A stretch of 64,000 nucleotides of DNA from assembly GCA_945643635.1 (NCBI GenBank), contig CALZFC010000020.1:312001-376000 (forward strand), read 5' to 3'. The DNA is from Allodiplogaster sudhausi. Lineage: Eukaryota; Nematoda; Chromadorea; Rhabditida; Diplogasteridae. Shown here piece after piece: positions 55,954 to 64,000 of the stretch (position 1 is the first letter of the stretch; each line of letters begins with the position of its first letter). The notes below the pieces were generated by a model. That model saw nothing but the letters and a program-made list of their open reading frames with translations, was not told the DNA's origin and did no database searches. The translations under genes and the position numbers were made by a program.

Positions 55954-58900
55954 CTAATCGAGTACTCTCGCCAAATGCCTGAAAGTATGCTTGTGCTCGG
56001 AACATTTTGAGTTTCGGGTTGAAAATGGGATGTCACTTTTGATCTGGGCCTACATATAAAGAGAAATAAGTTTTATTTAGAATTAAAAACAAAATATATT
56101 TCAAAGCAATGCAAGAAAAATATGTCCAAAAGTACAAGTTCTACCAAAAATAGCGAGAATAAAATAAATATAAAAAATATATATTTTTTAGATACCAATA
56201 ACGGCAGCGGTGGCCTCCGTGGCTGTTGGCCGCCAACCCTCGGGAGCTGCGGCGGCGGAGAGGGGGAGGCAGGAGAGTGAGTGCCGCTACTGGACGTCTC
56301 TGTGGCAGCTGCTGGAGGCGGTGGGCGTGGCCGACCGCCCGAGTATCCGCGCGTGGTCACAGTGCTGCATTCGTCGCGTGGTCGGGCACGGCACACGTAA
56401 GACTAGGATTTTTTTAAACGAATATACATATATCTATATGTATTCATTATTTAGGAGTTTTTTTTTCATTTTCTGGCTCTTTAGCTATGAATTTATTCCT
56501 TTTTAATCTATAGGTTTTACTTCGGTCGAGGAAAAAGAATAAATAGTGAATTACTCGGTCAACGTTTTGAATGCTAACCACTGCGCAGACGATTGCGACG
56601 AACACGCAGAGGGCAGAGAGAATGGCAACGCACATCAAGACTATAATGAAAAGAGAGTAAAGAGGCGAATGAGAGAGAGACAGAGAGAGAGAGAGTGCGA
56701 GAGAAATGGAAAGAGAGAGGGAGAGAATAGATCAGAAAATGAGTGAAGCAAAGTAGCCCGAGTCCAAATTTGCTCTGCAGTTTGCCAACAGGTGGTTTCC
56801 AATGCTCCGATTTCAGTTTAACTGGATGAGAAGGATGGTTTCCCGATTGGCAACGAGAGGGGTGTTAGAGACAAGGAAAGAAGAAGATAGAGAAAGAGAG
56901 ATAAGGGCAGCAAGAGAGAGAGAGAGAGGAAAAAGAGACTGACTCCAATAAGCAGCCGATCCCCATGCGACCCTCTGGCTGCCGCCCTCGCCTGCTTGAA
57001 GAGGCACCTGATGCGCGAAGAGGGTCTGTGGCTCTGCGCGGTACGTGTCGCCATCGTGCTCGAAGCGAAGGGTTCCCGATTGAACCTTAAGGATATATAT
57101 TAAAATATTTACATATTAATTAATCAAGCTATAAATGGTCGTAAACTTAATAATAGTTACTTTACTCAATTTAGATATTTGTAGAACATATCGGCTAGAG
57201 ATATTTCAGAAGAAGAAAGCAACAAAATATACCAGCAAAAAAGCAAATGACCTCCTTTGTGATGGCGTCGACTTTCCGCGATGCATCCACAGCACGAACT
57301 CCAATGAGCACTGAGTTGTCGTCTTTCAGCTCCAGCTGCTGGATCGCGTCGTGAGAGAGGCCAAAGTGGTCGACGAGAAAGGTGCGAAGAGTTCTGGGCA
57401 GAGGAAAGATAGAGAGAGTTAATGAGAGAGAGAGGCTAGATAAAGAGAGTAAGAAAGAGCAAAAGAGAGTTTGAGAGCGCGTGAGAGAGAGTGATATTGA
57501 GAGAGAATGAGAGAGAGAGAAACTAACTCTGCAACTTCTGGACCATGCTTCTTGCTTCGAAGTAAAGGTCCAGAAAGAGAAAATCCGATTTCGAAAGCCT
57601 GCAAAATGATCCGCTTTTTTAAAGATAGAGAATAAAAAGTCTCTACGGAATAAATGATAAATTAAGAGGAAAATATCTAGGTTACCTGAAGCATTGCCGA
57701 TCGTGTAACATTGGAGTCATCTAACGATTCGCCGTCAAAGACGCTGCCTACGCCTGGCAAAAACTTTTTTAATCTTCATGATAAGTATTTATCAACGCTT
57801 CCTTGTATTTTTACTGTATGTAGCTACACATTTATTAGTTGTAAATATTTATTTTGTTTTTTTTTTCTTTCTCTTTCAATTACTTTTACAATCATAAAAG
57901 CTCTCAGGTCAGAAAAGGAAAAGAAAAGACCCACCTCTGCAAAACTTTGTGCATTTCTCGTCGCTCTCAAAGTTGTTGAGATTCCCTTCGCAGCCGCCGT
58001 ACATGAAGGGCACGCAGACGGCGGCGATCGGGTCGAAGGCGAAGCGAGCCTCGCGAGAAGAGCAGCCGCCTGGCTCCGCTTCCAGGTGGCAGACGTGGCC
58101 TGCAATTCAGTGAGAAGCCTGGAAAGAGTCCAAAAATTCACTTTTTCGCGCCTTTTTGCCTGACACAAGGGCGAGAAAGCATGTAATTTGGAGAGATGCG
58201 ACTATACAATGGTCAGGATAAATTCAAATGGATTACGGTAGATGTTAAAGCCCCCGTTACATGCTCCTCAAAACCGTACGTTTCGACGGGCAGCAAATCC
58301 CGTAACGTGCGCCCGGTAAAGACGCGCAAAAGTGCGATGAAGGACAGCCGTTCGAGAGAGTGGAGCAGATGAGGAGAGCGGAAGAGAAAGAGACGGACGA
58401 CGAGATGCGCGCGCTCTCTTCGGCGAGAGGCTCGCCGTGTGGGCATGTCGCCGGCAGAGAGGCGTCGATCTCCAGTGCTGTCAATTCATTACTTCCACTA
58501 ATATGCTATAAACGCAAATTTATTAAAATTTATGAATTAGTGGAATCTCTAATATTAAATAAACTATATTGTACATACATAAGAAGATATATGAACTCTA
58601 CCTCACAGTAACTAATTACTCATTTCATATTATTACCCAATTCCAGAAAATGAGATGAGAAAAGCTGAAAACCGTCATGAAGATCTGCTGGACAGCAAAT
58701 TCTTTGAACCAAATACGCCAAACTCACCAATCAATCAGAGCAGTAGGTTGACTATTGTCGAAAAAATGAGAGATATTTTTATTTAAAAAAAAGTACTAAC
58801 AATTTCCGTGCATTCTAAGCAGCTCCTCTTCTTCGGCTTCTGGAATCGGCGTGATGACTGCAGTTGTTGATCTTCGACGAGGGCAGCAGAAGCCGTCGTG

Positions 58901-61900
58901 GTTCTTGTCGTTGCCGTCATCCTCTCCGCGGCCACCTCCTCCGCTGCACTCGTAGCCGACGGGGCAGTTGGCGATGGTGGCGTCAGCTGCCTTGGACGAG
59001 CACGTGAGATGGTACGAAGTGGATGGATCGCGAGACGGCAGCACGAGCGTGCCGTCCTCTTCAGCTTCGCACGGACTCTCTTCACCTGTGAACCATGAGC
59101 ACAGAATCGTCGTCGAAGCTATTTAATGGTAGCTTCTTAAATGGGTAAGAAATATTAATTGAATTTTTTTTTAATTTTTTTAAAAGATTTCTTTGCAAAA
59201 GCTCAATAACATTTTTTAGATTTAAAAACACATCGAGATAAATTTTTTTGGCATCCAGAAAATTAAGATTAAATGCCAATGGAAACAGCAGCAAGGATCG
59301 AAAGTACCCGGTGCTTTTGTGGGCGACAACTTCGATAAATTGCTTGATAGTGGAGCTGCGATTGCTTGGCAATGGATGGGAATGAAAATGTATGTAAAAA
59401 TAACTAACAACTAGGCATCGGCAGGCATGTCGCATGGGCGCAGGGGGTCTTCCGAAGAAGGCATACTGTATTCCTCGGGCAGGTTACGGTAGAACAGGCA
59501 TCGATGCAGGGGCATGCGGTCAGAGGGCAGCCAGTGTCGTCCAGGTGGAGTTGGAAGGGCGGAGGGCACGCGAGCGGAGAGCAAGTGATCGAGCAGGAGC
59601 GAGGTCGATCTGAAGGAGCTCTCTCTCTCTCTCTCTTCTCTCTATTTCTCTTTCTCTCTTACTCTATCTCTCTTTCTCGCTCTCTCTCTTTCTCTCTCTC
59701 TTTTCTCTATTTCTCTTTCTCTATTTCTATCTCTCTTTCTCTATCTCTCTTTCTCGCTCTCTCTCTCTTACTCTCTCACTCTCCACCAACCACTACACTT
59801 CGGCGCCTCGTTGATGACTCTCGTGCCTGGCATCTCTCTCCCAAGTCCACTCTCGGCGCACCAACACGCGGCCGATGACTCCGCGCACTGAACCGACGAG
59901 AAAAGGCCTGGAAATAAATAAGTTCATAAGATTAAATAATACTTTTAATCAATCAATAAATCTGCTCTTAAATTATGAATATGGCCCAAGTAAGAGTAAT
60001 CACCGTTAACACTAACCAGTTGCCAAATCACATAACGGAAGATGGCCAATCCTCGCGCCCCTCGCAGCTGCCGTCGCGAGCGCATTGCGCAGATTGATAC
60101 AGTCTGCAGCGAATTATACAAATAAATTTAATAAAAAGGGAATCAAAAGTCTAGGTAATTGCTATTAGGTGAAGAGAGTGTACTTTTTGTTCTTATAGAC
60201 ACAGAAAGATTCCATCTACTGACTAGAGGGTCGCTGTAATGAAGTGTTCGTTGACGAAATCGACGACGGCGAAATTGAAGAAGAAGAAGAAGATGAAGAA
60301 GGCACTGTTTTCGACGCAATAATTGCCGCGCCGATCTCCGAACCTGCAGCAATGTTTAAAATTAATTAATTACATTAAAATTAATTAATTACATTAAAAT
60401 TAATTAATTACATTAAAATTAATTAATTACATTAAAATTAATTAATTACATTAAAATTTGAAAATTACGCTAACTACATAATAGCAAGCTTTAAAAGATT
60501 CTCAAAAAAGAAACAAAAAAACACCTCTTCAAGAACGTTAATGCTCTTCTTAGTTAGTATTCTGCTGATTTTGCTCAAGGCCTGATCAAGTTTTACAAAT
60601 GTTTGAATTTTTTTACTATACTCTTTCCTCCGACCTTTCCTACAGCAGATGCCGACACTGGCGCGCGCCTCGACCGCGGTCGCGCGCGTGCACGACGCGT
60701 CGCGTGCGCAGTCGGCGTCCGTGGCGCATTCGCGCGCCGCCTGTGAAGAGACGTTCCGCTCGGGGAAGCTGTCGGCGGCGCACGGCGAGGGGACACCTTC
60801 AGTAAATTGATTGTTATCATCGGTTCAGTCATGCTCTGTCGAGGTATATATTTTCCCGTCTATCTCTATCTCATCTTTGTCTATGCTCGTCTCTTTACGT
60901 CATCCACTTTCCGCGTTTCTTCAAGATTAATCAATGTCTCATTCACCCCCTTTGCCCACCTAAACCTCTTCTTGCCCTGTTATGAGCGAAATGCAGATTC
61001 ATACATTTAGCTATGGGCGGGCAGAGCTGGTTGGTGGCGTCGAGACACTCGACGCTTCTGACCACGCAAACGTCGTTGTCGTTGAGGCAGCGATGCAGCT
61101 GGATAAGAGGCGATTTTTTTTATTTAAATAAACATGATTAAATATAAAATTTATTAAACATTGCATAGCATAAGTATTGATTCAATACTACGCGTTTGCC
61201 TCAAATAATAGTCTTTTGTAAAAAGAAAAAATACACAGTAGATAATATTTACAAGTAAATATATATATATACATATTTCTATTTAGAAAGAACCTGGCAC
61301 GGCTGCGCGCACGCACACTTCCCAGAGCGAGGGCAGCCGAGGTTGTCGAGGAGCAGACCGAGAGGGCATGACAGAGACAGGCAAGAGACGCCGCAGAGAT
61401 GGCCACCTTGAAGAGAATGAGAGAGAGGGAGAGGGAGAGAGAGAAAGAGTGAGAGAGAGAGAGAGTTAGAGGGAGAGTCCGACTGTTAGACAAAGTGCGT
61501 CTGATGGAAATATGTATATAAAAGTAAGCAATAGGAGATGGAAAGAACAAGAGGAGAGACGGAGAAAAAATATTTAATGAAAGTACGACTGTGAGACAAA
61601 GCATAGAAGAGAGAGGAAAGAAGAATAACAGAAGAATTTAATTTACTATACCTTTGCAGTTTGGGAGTGGTCCAAGGCTCGAGGCTCGTGTCCCTATCAT
61701 TTCGATACCGGTAACGGAGTCGACGCAGTAACATTGTCTGTTTTTTTATTTTTATTTAATTTTGTATAATTATTCTCCAATTATACTTATGTGCATTACA
61801 CACCACTTTTTATGAGCTTCCATTTCTAAGCGCCTGCAGAGGACTGTATATAACAGTCCTTATGGATAATCGTTCCCTTTTTGCTCTCTTCCGCCATCTC

Positions 61901-63998
61901 ATCAGCCATGTTACACATGAACACGAGTGGTAATGGCAGCGAAAAGCGGGCGAATCTAGGGTGCTGCTAAGTCGTGTAAGATTTTCCTCGCATCATGACG
62001 ACAGCTTTGCGCAGTGGCGATAACGTGACCAATGAGGCTTAGCCGAGGTGCGTTTATTGCTGGTTGAAAACTTTTCCCAATTACCCGCTATGGCCCCTGA
62101 AACACGGGTGCCATATGCAATTTTTGAACGCCCGAAGGGGCAAAAATATGGGAAAATTATGTCTATTTGCACTTTCTTTGAGTGCATTTTTCGAGGTATC
62201 ATTCTCTCCCTCTCTCTCTCAGGCCCCTTCTCTCTGTCAATCTCTCTATTTCTCTCTCTCTTTCTCTCTCTCTCTCTCCTTTCTCTCTTTCGCACAAAGA
62301 AGGAGAGAGAGTGTGTAGCTAGAATGACCTCTGCCGTATGTCGCATTGATGCATGCGGAAGGCGCCGTCGGGCGTGCACTGAACGGGCGGAGGAGGAGCG
62401 AGCCGTGGAATGGTAGAGGAAGAAGAAAAAGCAGCGAAGCGACGCGCTTCTTCATCGAATGCGAGCAGTCGATGCAGGCAAGGAGTCGTTATCTGAGAAA
62501 TCATTCCTTTTTAGCACCGTCTTTCTTTTTTTCCTTATTTATTTATATTTTTAACCTAATCCCTTTTATATCATTCAAACGCGCTAGCTTTATAATAGAT
62601 TCATAGTATATTCCATTGAATAATACTCCATATATTAAGCAAAAAACAAAAGCATATGTACCTCATATATGTAACAATAACAAATGCATATGTATATGTA
62701 CCTCATATATGTAACAATAACAAATTTTTATAAATATGAAAATATTTACAAGAAAAAGAAAAAGCAAGCCCGTACGGATGGCGCCGTGCAGAGGCGCGAG
62801 CAGCCGGCGTGGCAGCACTTTTGCCAGCCGGGGCAGTCGCCGTCCGACTCGCACTCGATCGAGCACGCCGCGTCGAGTGGCAGCGGCAGCGTCGACGGGC
62901 ACACGCCCACCTTGCTGCTCGAGCCACCGATCGGCGCAGGCGAGCCGAGGTCTGTCATTAATTTAAGACTTATTTTTCTTTTACTTCTGATTTTATCTAG
63001 TTACTTACATATCTATTTATTGGCCCTTTTGTTTGTATAATTTTTCTTACGGCTCCTCAACCGCAGCAGAAATTACAAGGGTGACACACACATAAATATC
63101 GTCTTTTTTACATTATGAATATTTTCTCTAAACTGCTCTTTCACCCTTGTATCAAGCAAAAAGGCGCGGATTCAAGATAGATTTTCTGGCTCCTTTAAAT
63201 CTCTTTAATGTAAAACTCATGTATGTATGTACATTTGTCATGATAAAGCTCAGGATAAGCTAGTAACCAGTGACAGTGTTCGTCTGCTCGCCGGCTGATT
63301 CAGGGCTCGGCAGCGGCGCGACTGCCGGGAGGCACGTGAGGCTGCAGCCGGAGGCGCAGCACTTCTCGGCAGCAGCGCATTGCGCGTCGAAGAGACACTC
63401 CCTCAGGCATGTCTCCTCGGTGTCGGGCAGCAGTTGGAGGGACAGAGTGGGCGATGGCCGGCGGGAGGAGGCGGCCGACACGGCGATCGAAGACGACGCT
63501 CTCGTCGACGACGCCGTCACTCGCGGACACGCGCCCCCGTGCTCGTCAGGCTCTGAATTTTAATTTGGATGAATTTGAAAGCGAGGAATTTAATTCATGT
63601 GAATACGTTGAATTTTAATCCATTAAAATGCGCTACTTTTAACTAATTTTACCCCTCGTCCTCTTTTTAATTATCTTTTTAGTACATCGAAACAAGAAAG
63701 TAGATACATATGTATGTATCTACAGACATATATGTATACAAACATTTACTACGCTTAATATTTGTCACATCTAAAAAAAAAAGTTTGCTTCTAAAATATT
63801 TTGCAAGTTCGAACTGATGCAAAGTAGGCAAATTTGGTAGCTTTCAAGAAGAAACGGACGAACATTTCCTTCATAAATTTGTCCTGTCACATGGAAATAT
63901 AAATGGCTTATAGGATCAATAATAAGATCAATTATAAGATAGGACCAACTTGGCGTAGGGCAGCACGCGCCGCCGTCAGATTCGTATACCCGGCAGTA
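55954..63998 (-). CDS. Multidomain protease-inhibitor-type single-pass membrane protein (5' end outside window)
   Basis: Twenty-two exons run from beyond the right edge to TAG 55956-55954, with every phase closing: to 63950; 63552-63268; 62951-62776; 62492-62329; 61737-61652; 61406-61294; 61098-61005; 60796-60644; 60343-60224; 60103-60017; 59907-59797; 59609-59412; 59085-58801; 58477-58280; 58099-57935; 57753-57686; 57598-57528; 57393-57252; 57085-56944; 56640-56579; 56402-56196; 56049-55954. They encode about 1,020 residues. Order: end of a lustrin-type Cys module, two WAP domains, thyroglobulin type-1, antistasin, Cys linker, lustrin, Ser-rich linker, then a second thyroglobulin, antistasin, linker and lustrin, another lustrin, one Kunitz, a SEA-like region, one membrane segment (VAILSALCVFVAIVCAV) and a Pro-rich cytoplasmic tail. 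It is probably a cell-surface or shed protease-regulating matrix protein (inference). Confidence 0.85.
57935..58099 (-). other. Kunitz/BPTI domain (exon)
   Basis: Cysteine spacing 8-15-7-12-3 is canonical, with FAFDPIAAVC, FMYGGCEGN and NNF. The P1 position after the second cysteine is Ser rather than Lys or Arg, so trypsin-like targets are unlikely. Confidence 0.9.
58280..59085 (-). other. Two lustrin-type cysteine modules (exons 59085-58801 and 58477-58280)
   Basis: The first has SPCEAEEDG, HLTC, CPVGYEC, a Gly/Asp-rich insert and GFCC. The second has TCPHGEPL, LICSTLSNGCPSSHFC and RYGICC. Both follow the pattern ending in G(F/I)CCP seen also at 60796-60644 and at the right window edge. 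Confidence 0.7.
59412..59609 (-). other. Antistasin-like domain 2 plus Cys linker (exon)
   Basis: CSITCSPLACPPPFQLHLDD, TGCPLTACPC, then a linker CSTVTCPRNTVCLLRKTPC that parallels the linker after antistasin domain 1 at 61098-61005. Confidence 0.75.
59622..59785. repeat. CT microsatellite in intron of the multidomain gene
   Basis: Long imperfect CTCTTT/CTCTCT run on the plus strand. The Leu/Ser/Phe frames across it are artefacts. A similar run lies at 62203-62290. Confidence 0.85.
59797..60103 (-). other. Thyroglobulin type-1 domain 2 (two exons)
   Basis: The first exon gives CINLRNALATAAARG and LPLC. The second gives QCAESSAACWCAESGLGREM, PGTR and PKC. The canonical CWC motif and GTR are present. 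Confidence 0.85.
60359..60458. repeat. Five tandem 19-bp AT units
   Basis: The unit ATTAAAATTAATTAATTAC repeats about five times almost perfectly, in an intron of the multidomain gene just upstream of the Ser-rich exon. Confidence 0.85.
61294..61406 (-). other. Antistasin-like domain 1 (exon)
   Basis: CGVSCLSLSCPLGLLLDNLG followed by CPRSGKCACAQPC fits the antistasin pattern C...C....CP.G...D..GC....C.C. Confidence 0.75.
61652..62492 (-). other. Thyroglobulin type-1 domain 1 (two exons)
   Basis: The first exon gives CLHRLLAF, a Ser/Pro-rich insertion and PVQCTPDGAFRMHQCD. The second gives QCYCVDSVTGIEMIGTRASS and PNC. The CYCV (usually CWCV) and GTR signatures are clear. These domains often inhibit cysteine or aspartic proteases. 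Confidence 0.85.
62776..62951 (-). other. WAP domain 2 (exon)
   Basis: Contains VGVCPSTLPLPLDAACSIEC, then DGDCPGWQKCCHAGCSRLC, a standard WAP spacing with all eight cysteines. Confidence 0.85.
63268..63552 (-). other. WAP domain 1 (exon)
   Basis: After GGACPRV comes a Ser-rich insertion of about 30 residues, then TCLRECLFDAQCAAAEKCC and ASGCSLTC. The C...C..D..C....KCC..GC...C pattern is that of a four-disulfide WAP core, with an unusually long first loop. Confidence 0.75.
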
Positions 63999-64000
63999 GG

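Overview
The window is nuclear DNA from a nematode. The support is spliced genes with short phase-consistent introns and TTTCAG-type acceptors, a secreted six-cysteine (C6) domain family typical of nematodes, an alpha/beta hydrolase resembling the nematode DUF1057 group, PAN-type and WAP/thyroglobulin/antistasin/lustrin/Kunitz modules, many GA/CT microsatellites, and hAT, MULE and Ty3-type mobile DNA. The species cannot be named. A free-living chromadorean is plausible but is only inference. All exon models were read by eye from splice sites and reading frame.

Layout. 1-90: possible tail of an upstream gene. 2156-2994 (-): intact three-exon C6-domain secreted protein. 4527-6934 (+): unidentified multi-exon Cys-containing gene with tandemly duplicated segments. 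7.2-9.2 kb: repeat-rich DNA. 9167-9605: GGCCCGG-rich hAT-type element in front of MFS-like transporter copy A (10378-17396, +), whose intron 2 holds Ty3/gypsy integrase debris. 17.9-20.2 kb: fragments of three other loci. 20.95-28.7 kb: large inverted repeat carrying two convergent alpha/beta hydrolase copies, the left one broken and the right one intact. 29.2-30.7 kb: second fragment mosaic. 31601-32695 (+): unknown soluble protein. 33302-34165 (+): end of an unknown membrane protein, interrupted by a second hAT-type element. 34732-41278 (-): transporter copy B, apparently the best preserved, with a MULE-type element in intron 2. 43464-45247 (+): secreted PAN-like Cys-rich gene. 46294-48060 (+): transporter copy C, truncated, with a nonsense codon and a solo LTR in intron 2. 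49.5-50.6 kb (-): Spinster-like N-terminal exons. 51.5 and 52.9-53.9 kb (+): degenerate C6 copies. 55954 to beyond 63998 (-): a large single-pass membrane protein with about a dozen extracellular inhibitor-type domains.

The genes do not form a pathway. Segmental duplication, often inverted, dominates: transporter, hydrolase, C6 and Spinster-like sequences each exist as one good copy plus broken or partial ones, and pieces of different loci are joined in mosaics. All three transporter paralogues carry a different mobile element in the same intron. The most notable protein is the 3' multidomain one, where a thyroglobulin, antistasin, Cys-linker and lustrin unit is itself duplicated in tandem next to WAP and Kunitz domains, a SEA-like region and a membrane anchor.
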